Positions 11,547 to 21,493 of a stretch of DNA of 64,000 nt are shown one piece after another (position 1 is the stretch's first letter; each line of letters starts with the position of its first letter). The notes under the pieces were generated by a model, which did no database searches, was not told the origin of the DNA, and saw nothing but the letters and a program-made list of their open reading frames with translations. Both the position numbers and the translations under genes were made by a program. This DNA comes from Corythoichthys intestinalis (lineage: Eukaryota; Chordata; Actinopteri; Syngnathiformes; Syngnathidae), in the NCBI RefSeq assembly GCF_030265065.1, contig NC_080416.1:875501-939500 (forward strand). Direction: 5' to 3'.

Positions 11547-12601
11547 TAGGGTTGTTCCGATCGTTTTTTTTGCTCCTGAACGTTTTAGTTTGAGTATCTG
11601 CCGATCCCGATATTTCCAAATCAGATTGTTTTTTTGTTGTTTTTTTTGCTCCCGATTCAATTCCAATCCTTCCCGATAATTTTTCCCGATCATATACATT
11701 TTGGCAATGCATTAAGAGAAAAATGAATAAAACTCGGACAAATTTATACATCCAACACAGTACATAAGTACTGTATTTGTTTATTATGACAATAAATCCT
11801 TAAGATGGCATTTATATTAAGATTCTTTCTGTGAGAGGGATCCACGGATAAAGACTTGTATTTCTTAAAGGATAAATGTGACTTTGTATATTGTGACTAA
11901 GTATTGCCATCTAGTGTATTTGTTGAGCTTTCAGTAAATGATACTGTAGCCATTTAACTGTTCTGCCCAAATGCATGATGGGAAGTGCAACCATGACTGT
12001 GCGTCGTGGCACCAATTGATACATCTTCTCCGCGTTGGGTAATAATATAGGGTGTTAAGAAAAAGATCAACTACTACATTGCTTCCCACGATATTTTTAA
12101 TCGTCGAGAGAGGGATTGTAAGGCTTTAGCCAATTAAAAAAAGGCTCCAATGACTGCCAAAATTCACTCTACTCATTTTATGCTGCCTTTTAGCTCTCTC
12201 TATATATATACAGTGGGGAGAACAAGTATTTGATACACTGCCAATGGGAAAACCCATTGACAGTGTATCAAATACTTGTTTTCCCCACTGTAGGTAAAAC
12301 GGCGCCATTATAGATTGAACGCGACAATGCGTGGGTAGGTCGTGCAGCGCATGCGTTAATTGCGTTAAATATTTGAACGTGATTAATTTTTAAAAATTAC
12401 CGCCGTTAACGTGATAAATTTGATAGCCCTACTTTAAGCCAAAACTAAAGACTCTGGATGAGTGTAAGACATTTTTAAATACAATTTAATTAAAAAATAT
12501 AAATTTATATTTTTTAAAAAAAAGGCATGTCCGATATTTTTTTGCTAATTCCGATACTTCGAAAATGGCGTGATCGGACCCGATCGATCGGGACATCTTT
12601 A
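11547..12601. mobile_element. hAT-like MITE (TAGGGTTGTTCCGATC family), copy 1
   Basis: Flanked by a perfect 8-bp duplication (ataattat at 11539-11546 and 12602-12609). Left end TAGGGTTGTTCCGATC, right end GATCGGGACATCTTTA. A sister copy is at 46534-47513. This copy has been entered by the hairpin MITE at 12211-12290. It sits in intron 6 of the snoRNA host gene, upstream of snoRNA 4. Confidence 0.8.
12211..12290. mobile_element. 80-bp hairpin MITE, TA target
   Basis: The whole element is an inverted repeat: CAGTGGGGAGAACAAGTATT running in, and its near-exact inverse ending TTTTCCCCACTG. It is bordered by TA on each side. The sister host copy reads tatata-ggtaaaac at 47162-47175, the empty site, which proves insertion with TA duplication. 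Such termini belong to Tc1/mariner-type elements. Confidence 0.85.
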
Positions 12602-12640
12602 ATAATTATCGTAAACAAAATCTGTCAATTGTATTTAGTC

Positions 12641-12778
12641 AGCACTTCTGGGTTTCTGCAGCCTGCCGCTTTATCGGCAGGCATGTTCAAATGAAGTGCG
12701 AGAGAGAAATCGACACGTGGCATCGTTGGTCTCCTCACTGCCTGTGTTTGGAGTCCTGGTATGACTGTTGAAACAAGC
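12641..12778 (+). ncRNA. H/ACA snoRNA 4 (paralogue of snoRNA 3)
   Basis: Hairpin 1 closes with GCACTT/AAGTGC and carries a perfect 8-bp upper stem GCCTGCCG/CGGCAGGC; the hinge is AGAGAA. Hairpin 2 closes with TCGACA/TGTTGA (one G-U) and has upper stem CTCC/GGAG. ACA is at 12773-12775. It ends 65 nt before the exon at 12844. The internal-loop bases match snoRNA 3 nearly exactly while the stems differ, the expected pattern for a conserved guide pocket. Confidence 0.78.
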
Positions 12779-12935
12779 TCATCCTCAAGGAATATGTTGT
12801 GAAAAAGCATGTGAACACACGATCCTGTATTTTGCTCTCGCAGGTGACCGATTCGCACGTTCCGGACGTCGCTTTAACACTGCTTTCAAAAACAACTTGT
12901 AAGTAGAAAGGGATTTTCTGTTGATATACTATATG

Positions 12936-13060
12936 TTGGTCATATACCAAGGCTTTCAGGTAGTTCAGTTCCTGATTTGCTGTGGACTTGACCAGAAATG
13001 AAAAGAACATCCCAGGGGGCTTCTACAGCAGTCTGCTGAGTTGACCCTTTGGGAACATCT
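12936..13060 (+). ncRNA. H/ACA snoRNA 5 (candidate)
   Basis: Hairpin 1 is closed by TGGTC/GACCA with an inner CAGG/CCTG. The hinge is AAAAGA or AGAACA. Hairpin 2 is closed by CCCA/TGGG with an upper CAGC/GCTG. ACA is at 13055-13057, 54 nt before the last exon. The stems are shorter than in snoRNAs 2 to 4, so this one is less certain. Confidence 0.5.
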
Positions 13061-13417
13061 CGGTCGAGTTTTATATTTTGTCATTCTATGTATTTATAAG
13101 CTTTCTTCATTGCAGGAACCTCGATGCAAGGGAAGAGGCCTGCAACAAATCGGATTCCTCGACGAATGACCATTTGAAATTTTTTAGTAACTCAGTCGTG
13201 CTGTCATTCTTCAGTTGTAATAATTGCTTTTTTCATCCCGATTGTTTACCTGAAATGCAAAAAAATATATTTGAGTGGGAGTAGAATACTTGTCACCTAC
13301 CGGGAGCGTTCCATTGCACTTCCTCATTGAAATATTGTGGAAAGAAAGCACTTGTCTTTTTGAATAACACTCTTACCATTGATAAACCTTTGTGGTTTTG
13401 CTTTTGCCTTGCGAACA

Positions 13418-13423
13418 AATAAA
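13418..13423 (+). terminator. Poly(A) signal of snoRNA host gene
   Basis: AATAAA about 300 bases into the last exon that starts at 13115. Cleavage is expected near 13440. Confidence 0.55.
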
Positions 13424-13544
13424 ATGCATTTCTAAATTACTAATCTTGTTTTACTGGCTTGAATAAATAATCTGGTACCGTTATTCACCATCATTAGCCA
13501 TCTGATGCTGTACTGTTATCTGTCCAGCATGTGACCGTGCATGC

Positions 13545-13640
13545 TATCATCCATTATCTACCATCTAATCCGGGGTTGGGACGCGGGGGCAGCCCAGACT
13601 TCCCTCACCCCAGCCACCTCCGGATCCACAAAACTAAAGT
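13545..13640 (+). repeat. Fish interspersed-repeat fragment, possibly LINE-derived
   Basis: ATCCATTATCTACC followed by a CCGGGGT...GCGGGGGCAGC...CAGACTTCCCTC stretch resembles a very common teleost repeat. Only about 100 bases remain. Confidence 0.4.
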
Positions 13641-15590
13641 AGTCACGATCGTGGAATCAATAGCGGATCCGGAACTGTAGCGTGAGGGAAGGGGAGGGGG
13701 TGTGAAACTGGAAGCTAAGGGGAAACTCGGCGCCAGTCCAGCCTAATGGCGTACCACAAGCAACATGTCACTTTAGCTCCGTAATATTCATGACGTTGGC
13801 AATTGTGGCTAGGTGAGTCAACCTCCTTGTTAGAGGCAGGAATTTGAGCACTACTTGGTTTGGTGTGCAAAGGGTTAATGAGTGTGTGTGCTTGAAGTGG
13901 GTGTGTCACGGTCACCAAATTAATACCACCTGTGACTACCTGGGAAAGTTTGATTGAGGTAGGAAGAGAGGAGGCAGGGTGCCAATTTTCTGTTGACCGC
14001 CCGTTTCATCTAGTATTCCATCCGATCGTATTAGATTCGCCCTATACGCTCATATTTGATTGTTTGGTTCACTTTTAAGGTCTACACGATCACGGTGACG
14101 GTGCGCACTTTTGCAATACAGCGTATATAGTAGACGAACGTGTCACCACTTGAGCTTTAGCGGACGGGAAAGTGACAAAAATTAAAGCAGTCATGTGATC
14201 AAAGTTTATTATACACGCAATCACATTAAGAAATTAGACAAATGAACGCCATCGGATGACCGTCCCAGCCTCACCCGAGTCATCGTGGATGCAGCGCGTC
14301 AGAGCCCCGCTCTCCCCTCTATATGTGAGTAATTGGACACAAAATACTCTTATTTGTCCCTAATAAATGAATAGAAATGGTGTACGAACGAGATGTTTAC
14401 TGAGCTAAACCTACCAATTCTGTCTGAAAATAATGTCCCTGGTGCCAAATTCACTGGTAAAGATGTGGAAGACCATACAAATGTTTCAGTTAAAGAGATG
14501 GCTAGTCTCGAGGGCTGAAAAAGAGCCGAGCTGACCTAAGCTTAGCCTTCGCTTTTTTTATCAACACCTTTTTCTTGTCTGAATTGCCTTACGCCATTGA
14601 CAATGGCATTCTCCTGGTTCAACAAGCTATCCTTTACTACCATATGCCCAGTCATTCTTATATCCACTTACGTCTCTGACTGTTCTTGGGAGCAATTTAC
14701 ATAGCCATTTTTGTGTAGCGATCGCAAATGCTACTCGTTAACAGCCAACAAACACTTTTTTTTTTTTTCATTAATAACAAATCCTAATTATGTAATTTTA
14801 CACTTCCCCCTTACTAAAGTTTTTGTTTGCAACAGAAAAAGTAACTGGCAGTCGGATACCACTTTAATATTTTTTCGGGTCATTGTCAGAGAGCATGGCA
14901 AAACGCCACGCTAAAAAATGTGTAAAAATTTTAAAATGGCTTACCTCTTCGTCCTCTGTAGGACCATGGCCCCCAACAAAATGTTTACCGCGTATGAATT
15001 GTGAATGGCTTCACCTTGTTGGCGTTAAACTGGTCTTTTGACGTCCGCACAAGTTGATCCCTTCACATTTTTTCCTCCCGAGTTTTTGGTTTCGGTAAAC
15101 GTATGAATAAATCCTTCATATGTGGTAACGTCTAGAGCTGTTTCTACAAGTTCCATAGCAGCAGTGTTTGATCGGCATGTTCTTTTTTTTTTTTTTTTGG
15201 AAAGATTACCGGAGAAAACAAGCAGAATTAACATGGATTGTATGCGAGGGTGTGTCTATAATGACGATGGCGACGTCAGTCTAAAAATAGCGTTTGTGCG
15301 GTATGCTATTCTTGCTTGTACTCGCATTGCTGCCTCTAGTGTTCAATCATGGTATAGTTGCACGAGGCTTACCGATTGCGCCGGAGGCATGGAAACAAAA
15401 CTGCCAATTCACAATGAGGGGAAGAAAACAAAAAAATGTGTCACGGAGTCGACAATTTGAAAAGTAGTGGAGTACTAAAAAGTGCAGATATGTGCTGTAA
15501 AAAGTACTTTTAAAAAAACTTTGAGAAATTATTTTTCGAACAGATCATGTGACTAGCACCTTAGACGGTCATTAACTTTGCATATAATTT
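13641..15590. other. Intergenic, host gene to tube1
   Basis: No gene recognised. The block at about 14880-15240 has an older-transposon look (short ORF-like runs, T-rich tracts) but I found no paired ends. Confidence 0.3.
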
Positions 15591-16130
15591 TCAAAAAAAT
15601 AAATTAAGGGGGCAATTTTATTTTTCAAATGATTTTCTTTGATTGAAGCAACTTTCTTTGGGGATTGAATTATTTTGACACAAATGTCCTACCCATAATA
15701 TGGTCCTAACGAAAAAAGGATTGCTTCAATCGAAAACCTTTTAAATGAAAAATTGTGTTCAGATGCAACTTTTTCAATCTCAATTTTTTTTTTCCACATC
15801 CAAAAACTTTTTTTTTTTTTGATTGAAGTGATTTTTCTTTAAAAAAAAAAATTTTTTTTTTGAAGCAACTTATTTTTTGATTGAATAATAAAGATGAAAA
15901 TGTCCTAGCCAAAATGTGGCCCAAACACAAATCAACATTACTTCAAACAAAAAAGTTGCCTGGAAAAAAAAAAAAAAAAAATCAATAAATTATTTTTTTT
16001 TAATCAAAGAAAAATAGGTTTTATGTGCATTTTTTTGTTTCAAATGTATTTTTGCATTCAAATACATTTTTTTTTAAAAAATTTGAAGCGGCACTCTTTT
16101 TGGATTGAATAATAGACACAAATCTACCTC
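15590..16130. repeat. AT-rich degenerate minisatellite
   Basis: A loose repeat of TTTTTGATTGAAGCAACTT-like units alternates with runs of A and T, in both orientations. It lies 330 bases downstream of the tube1 stop codon. Confidence 0.45.
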
Positions 16131-16312
16131 CATATGGCTCCGTCCAGGGGATACTATTTTTGTCTGGGGTAACTACATTGGTACGACACTGGCGGGCGTA
16201 CCATATTCATTGGATGACGATCTTGGCGTAAAGTATTGTCGAAGCAGCCTGATTTAGAATTCTCAAGAATGATCAGAAACAAAAAACACTCATTTTCAAC
16301 TTATTCTTGTAA

Positions 16313-16318
16313 TTTTAT
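16313..16318 (-). terminator. tube1: Poly(A) signal for tube1
   Basis: AATAAA on the minus strand (TTTATT on +), 140 nt after the tube1 stop codon. Another AATAAA overlaps the last codons (PRIKIAK). Confidence 0.5.
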
Positions 16319-16457
16319 TGCTGACACTGCATTTCAGGGTCATCAACATGTTGTGCCCCCCCCTCCCCCAAAAGTCAAACTCCGCCTATGTTCAAGGTGT
16401 GTCTCAATAACTTATTAAATTAACAAGCATATCCCTTCCATTCTTTGGCTTAAGTAT

Positions 16458-17852
16458 CTATTTAGCAATCTTTATTCTCGGCGCATCCGGTATTAATTTC
16501 CTTGCTTCGACATCCAAACAATGATACTCCTCAATCAAAGAGTCAAGACTTGTTACAGCTTCCGAGAATAAACTCTGCTCCATGCCGTCTACTTGCAGGT
16601 AATGATGCAAGTGTGCCTTGTTCCTGTAAAGCTTGATGAATTGTTCCCTCAATTCCATGAATGTGGACTTTACAGCAGTGTTGTTAGCCAGGACCAATAA
16701 TGATTGCGAGTGTCCGACGGGGGGTACGGAGCACAGACTGGTCTTCCAGCCTTCTGGGTTCCATGACACAAAGTGCAACGAAGGCTTTAATCTATCAATA
16801 TTCCTGCGTAGGTCCGAAACTTGAACGTTTCCTCTAGCCACGAGGGAACAGGCAAGGTAGAGGCTGTGCTTTGGATCCGCTTTGATTAATTGGTGGCTCC
16901 TAGAGAAGGCGTTGTTGAAGAGCTGATTCATTCTTTTGCTCGGGGCGCCTACATCTGCCAGTGTGTAGAGGGGACTGAGACTTGGAACCAAGTAGTGCAT
17001 TTGAGGGAAAGGAACCAGGTTCATGGCGATTTCATTCAGATCCATGTTGAGGGACCCGTCAAAACGGGCAGCGCTGGTAAGATTAAGTAACATGTTAGCA
17101 ACAATTTCATTCCTGGCATCAAGAGAGTACTCTGACCCGATTAGCCTGTTCATCGTTGGCCGTCTTCTGCCGGCACGGGATGATCGTTGCATGTTCAAAA
17201 TGTCCTCCAGTGACTGGTTTTCAACCGGCAGGACACAGTCGGCGTTCTCCGTCAGCTCTCTCAAGGCCAGCGCGGTGTTGTAAGGGGATACCACGACATC
17301 ATCGTTCACAGACGGAAAGACTGGTGTGACTATGCGACACACCTCAGGGAATTCATCCTTGAGGAGACTGAGTACTCTGGTCCCGAGCCCCGAACCTGTA
17401 CCGCCTCCCGTAGAGTGGATGAGAAAAAAAGATTGCAGACAGTCACACTGTTCGGCCGCCTTCCTCAGCTGCTCCACTATCTTGTCCTTGTAGTTTAAGC
17501 CATACATCATGTATCCGACTGCCCAGTTGTTGCCCGCACCTGACATTCCGGTGAGGACCTGAGTGTGGTCAAACACGTCCCTCAAAGAGCCTTTCATCAT
17601 CTGGCTGATGACACGCTCCTCCATGTCCAAGAGCACTGCTCTAGCTTTCAGCAACTGGACTACTCCATTATTTGAACAGTAGACTCCCTTATTACGGCTG
17701 GTTAAATCCACATTATGGAAAAATGCGCCAGTGGCATCGTCATACAGGCGTTTTTTGTTGAAATGGGCATACTCTTGCAAAGCGAGTTCCCAAAAACGAC
17801 AACCAATCTGGTTTCCACACTGTCCGACTTGAACAACAACAGACTGCGTCAT
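16458..17852 (-). CDS. tube1: Epsilon-tubulin, intronless
   Basis: Epsilon-tubulin is a centrosomal and basal-body tubulin needed for triplet microtubules in centrioles (known for the family). One uninterrupted 464-residue frame matches human TUBE1 (475 aa) from start to end. The N-terminus is MTQSVVVQVGQCGNQIG. The nucleotide-binding glycine loop STGGGTGSGLGT lies near residue 147. SARFDGSLNMDLNEIAMNLVPFPQ, PKHSLYLAC and LKPSLHFVSWNPEGWKTSLCSVPPVGHS are all conserved. A family-specific insert around residues 220-245 is shorter than in human. Human TUBE1 has many exons; here there is not one intron, so this is either a functional retrocopy or a locus that lost its introns. An AATAAA on the minus strand at 16318-16313 lies 140 nt past the stop. 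No clear poly(A) remnant or target duplication was found. The frame shows no damage, arguing for selection. Confidence 0.93.
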   Translation of the reverse strand: MTQSVVVQVGQCGNQIGCRFWELALQEYAHFNKKRLYDDATGAFFHNVDLTSRNKGVYCSNNGVVQLLKARAVLLDMEERVISQMMKGSLRDVFDHTQVLTGMSGAGNNWAVGYMMYGLNYKDKIVEQLRKAAEQCDCLQSFFLIHSTGGGTGSGLGTRVLSLLKDEFPEVCRIVTPVFPSVNDDVVVSPYNTALALRELTENADCVLPVENQSLEDILNMQRSSRAGRRRPTMNRLIGSEYSLDARNEIVANMLLNLTSAARFDGSLNMDLNEIAMNLVPFPQMHYLVPSLSPLYTLADVGAPSKRMNQLFNNAFSRSHQLIKADPKHSLYLACSLVARGNVQVSDLRRNIDRLKPSLHFVSWNPEGWKTSLCSVPPVGHSQSLLVLANNTAVKSTFMELREQFIKLYRNKAHLHHYLQVDGMEQSLFSEAVTSLDSLIEEYHCLDVEARKLIPDAPRIKIAK

Positions 17853-18551
17853 TTTAAACCTTATTTCGTGAGTTAATTCGCTACATTAAGCAGACGCTAC
17901 TAGCTTAGCGGTGCCGCTCAGTGGTTCGTATCTCTTCTTCTTCGTCTTTTTCCTTCTTCTTCGTTTTTTTTTGGCACTGTTGGCCAACGATAGCCCATAT
18001 ATAAGGCTAGATGTCAGACGCGAGCTTTAAAACAGTGAGGACGAGCGAACGTCATTTGTCGGCCATTTTACGTCGCAGCTACAACGGCTTGTTTTTTTTT
18101 TGTTTTATTTGTCATAAGCGTCAAAATTACAATGATCTAACTGTATCCTTTCAAATAATTTCATTCAGCATCAAAATGACAATCATCCTGTTTGTTGTGA
18201 AACAAACAGTTGGTAAATCCGTTTAGAATTCAGCCGGTTAAGAATATTTTAGTGAAGAAAATCACTCATGACTTCGAAACATCTAGCCTTACAAATGGTG
18301 CATTATATCTATGCTACTGGCAATCTTTGAAGTGAAGCAGTGCCCCTATGTGGCCGCAATAAAAAACGCAAGGCAGCAGTGATCGTTTGTTGATGTTGTT
18401 GACCATTTAACATTATAAAACAGTACAGTTTACTTTTTTTTTTTGGTCTTACATTAATTTGTTTTTGCATGCAGTGGCACATTGTATGACTTTACGCCTG
18501 TATTTCCGAAGCATTAAAAGGCCAAAAGAGCAGGAAAAAATAAACTAACAT
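17853..18551. other. tube1 upstream region
   Basis: The minus-strand leader is purine-rich (GAAGAAG repeats around 17930-17965). No splice acceptor is evident before the ATG, and no TATA box at the expected distance. The rest is unassigned. Confidence 0.35.
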
Positions 18552-19072
18552 CAAGGGCGTAGATTTGGTATCAACATTTGTAGGGACGATATAACAGCAT
18601 AACCTGCATGTAAACTTTTTTGCCTGGAATGGGACATCAATAAGACCAAACAGATTGGGTGAGCCGGTGTCAGGGCTACATTTCTCACGAATATGAACCT
18701 AATTAATTGATATGCTAAATCAGGGGTGCTCATTACGTCGATCACGATCGACCAGTCGATCGCAACGCTAGTGTGGGTAGCTTGCGGCACCCCCTCTCCC
18801 ACCAAAAAACCCCCCAATTTTCTAATAATATACATTGTTAATTATGATTACGTTGTGTACATGTTGTGTTGTGTGAAAGTGGCTAGAATTTCTTGCCGGA
18901 ACTCCCCGACATGAAGGTCTCCACGGAGCCAGAAATGTTTTTTTTTTTTTTCTTTCTTTTTTTGGGGGGCGGGGGGGCTCAAACCTCTTAAACTACTGAA
19001 ATGCAAATAAACCTTTTTAGCACAGTTACTTCTATAACACACACAAAAAATGATTTTCATTCAAAATTGTAT

Positions 19073-19375
19073 CTTTTCAATAATTTGCAAAATAAAAGTT
19101 AACATAAACAGCAATAACCCCAACCTCCATCTCCTAATTTATATTTTCCCTCCTTTCATCACATACTAAATGCCAAATCTCAATTTAGCTACTTAAGAAC
19201 ATAGGTTGTATAATTGTATTTTTTTCAATGATTTACAAAATAAAAGTTAACAAAAACAGCAATGACCCCAACCTCCATCTCCTAATTTTTATTTTCTCTC
19301 ATTTCCTCACATACTCAATGCCAAATCTAAATTTTAACTACTTAAGAATATAAGATGTATAATAAAATTGAAGTT
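19073..19375 (+). repeat. Tandem duplication, about 148-bp unit x2
   Basis: Two successive units share ACAAAATAAAAGTTAACA, CCCCAACCTCCATCTCC and ACTTAAGAA in the same order. Confidence 0.75.
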
Positions 19376-20023
19376 AACGTAAACATTTACTTTTTTTTAA
19401 TAGTAAAGATAAAATTAACATACATTCAGAAAAATAAGTACAAATGACTTATATTATGCAGAGTAAAATGGAATATACGGTATTTTGAAAATCGCGCAAA
19501 CACTTTTTTTAAAATCATAAGGAAATGAATAAGTAGTCCAACATAAATGAACAAATTTAAGTCCAAAGTGCACATTGACAGCTAAGATGTTCTGAACCTC
19601 CCCGTCAGAGCAAATAAAACTAAATATGATAAATAAACCTCCTCAACTCTTTCGTTGCTCTTAAAGATTTGATCCATTTTATGTTGCATTGTCTTTTTTT
19701 GTTGCATCAATTCAACAAACTTTTTTTTTTTTTTGCTGTTCCAGAAAACATGCACATTTTAACTAATCAGAGCTAACTATCTCTGCTGATCACATGTCAG
19801 TATGTCAGCCAATTGAACAGATAAATGAGTCCAGGCGTTTTGCTTTGTTGTGTGCATTCACACATTGATGTGACTCATCATCGTCAGACTCAGATAACTG
19901 CAACAGCTGGGGAAACCTCCATGCCGTCCGTGGAATAAAATCAATAATAAATATTGGTGGAAAAGAATGACGCTACACAAGCACTTTATTATACTTGTTG
20001 TTAACACTTGTGTATGTAAACCT

Positions 20024-20240
20024 GATGTTGGTAGTTTTCTTCTTGGAGATGAAATGCACGTGGGCAGCTTAGTATTTAAAAAAAAAAAAAAAAATTACAT
20101 AGCGTTTTGACAGTTGCCGTTATATTTTCTGATGTTGGTAGTTTTCTTCTTGGAGATTAAATGCACGTGGGCAGCTTAGTATTTATAAAAAAAAAAAAAA
20201 AAAAAGAATTACATAGCGTTTTGACAGTTGCCGTTATATT
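20024..20240 (+). repeat. Tandem duplication, about 107-bp unit x2
   Basis: Each unit runs from GATGTTGGTAGTTTTCTTCT through a poly(A) tract to GACAGTTGCCGTTATATTTT. The second starts at 20131. The units are almost identical apart from A-tract length, so the duplication is recent. Confidence 0.85.
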
Positions 20241-20728
20241 TTTGGAATCAAAGCACCATGTACCGGAACAGCATTCTGGCCCTGAATCTTATACCGGAAC
20301 TGCATTCCTGACCGTTCTGGCACACTTTTACCCCCGCATATGAGGTTATGCAGCACCCCTCTCTAAGCAGCTTCTTGCTCACATTTTTCTAGTTCTATAG
20401 TTTCCAGCATAGTTCACTACATTTCTCACAGTTTAATTAACGTTAAATGTAGAAAACACAAACAGAAGGACACTTCTCTTTAAGCAGCTTCCTCCTCGAG
20501 GTTTGCAGGTAAGCAAGTTCACACAGTTTAATGTCATGCTAACTCTGATGCAGGTCGGACTTTCAGTAGCAAAATTAGTGGTGTGTTCCACACCTCCACA
20601 ACATTGGTGTCTTTTTAAATCACTTAAAGTGGCTGCTGGCCGAAAAAAAAACTTCTAATATCCCTCCTCTTCGAAGGGGGTGGAGGAGGTGGCATGCTTT
20701 TTGACATGTATTTCTGTTGGGGTTGTGC

Positions 20729-20752
20729 GAGTGTGTGTGTGTGTGTGTGTGT
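20729..20752. repeat. (GT)n microsatellite
   Basis: Simple GT repeat of about 24 bases within copy A. Confidence 0.8.
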
Positions 20753-20916
20753 CTGGGGTGGGTCAAGTCATCAGCCAATGAAACGTGCGTTGGGGGGGGG
20801 TGCCACATTCAGCAAGTGAAATGGGGTAAATGTGCATTTGAAATAGTTCACTTACTAATGGTAGGGTCAATTCTATCCTTACAACATATGGGAAGACAAT
20901 CTAAATGACCTATGTA

Positions 20917-21365
20917 CCATATTTTTCAGACTATAAGTCGTAGCTGAGTGTAAGTCGCACAAGCCCAAAAATCCGCAATGAAGAGAAAACAAAAACATAT
21001 AAGTCGCACCGGAGTATAATTAGCATTTTTTGTGGAAATTTACTTGATAAAATCCAACACATAGAACAGATATGTCATCTTGAAAGGCAATTTAATATAA
21101 AAATACAATAGAGAACAACATGCTGAATGAACGTTGCCGGTATGTTAATGTGACATAGCTATTTAGAGTTATTCCGATAACTATAGCATAAAGAACATGC
21201 TAACAAGTTTACCAAACCATCAGTGTCACTCCAAAACACCAAAATAACATTTGGAATGATATAATAATGTGTTAATAATTTCACACATAAATTGCTCCAG
21301 AGTATAGATCACACCCCTAGCCAAACTATGAAAAAAAACTGTGACTTATAGTCCAAAAAATACGG
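20917..21365. mobile_element. TA-target MITE (CCGTATTTTTCGGACTATAAG family), copy 1
   Basis: Inverted ends CCATATTTTTCAGACTATAA and TTATAGTCCAAAAAATACGG lie between TA and TA (20915-20916, 21366-21367). Copies B and C of the surrounding element read straight through (tataTAactgaa), giving the empty site. Relatives are at 25855-26795, 28060-28900 and 47695-48169. Confidence 0.8.
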
Positions 21366-21493
21366 TAACTGAACTCATTATATCATGCATATAAGGTTGC
21401 TGAAAATTTGGTAGGGATAATTTGAGCATCCTGAAAAGTTGCTAGTGTTATGTCCCTAGCGTCCCTATGCAAACCTACACCATTGACTGACAT

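Larger units (their letters stand above)
8357..13440 (+). ncRNA. Spliced snoRNA host gene, about 8 exons
   Basis: I infer a noncoding host transcript that releases snoRNAs from its introns. Exons inferred from splice sites are 8357-8393, one starting at 8639 (donor unclear), 9027-9070, 9351-9378, 9556-9626, 11156-11211, 12844-12898 and 13115 to about 13440. A poly(A) signal lies at 13418. The exons are short and share no long reading frame. Each intron from the second on carries one snoRNA-like structure. The distances from snoRNA end to the next acceptor are 76, 71, 70, 100, 65 and 54 nt, the spacing known to favour intronic snoRNP assembly. Introns 5 and 6 were enlarged by MITEs upstream of the snoRNA, which leaves that spacing unchanged. 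I cannot say which named SNHG gene it matches. A possible first-intron snoRNA was not found. Confidence 0.7.
18721..20510 (+). mobile_element. Insertion inside copy A (CAGGGGTGCTCATTACG type)
   Basis: Begins exactly where copies B and C continue with GAT(C/T)AATGC. The first bases, CAGGGGTGCTCATTACGTCG, are a terminus I associate with a fish hAT-like family. The right edge is unclear: element A resumes near 20512 (GCAAGTTCACACAG), and part of A is missing. It contains two internal tandem duplications. Confidence 0.5.
18552..21485. mobile_element. CAAGGGCGTAGG hAT-like element, copy A
   Basis: Ends CAAGGGCGTAGATTTG and AACCTACACCATTG are flanked by octamers actaacat (18544-18551) and actgacat (21486-21493). 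Copies B (27305-29174) and C (53041-56542) share both ends and internal text. It is interrupted by an insertion beginning 18721 and by the TA-target MITE at 20917-21365. No transposase was recognised. Confidence 0.75.
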
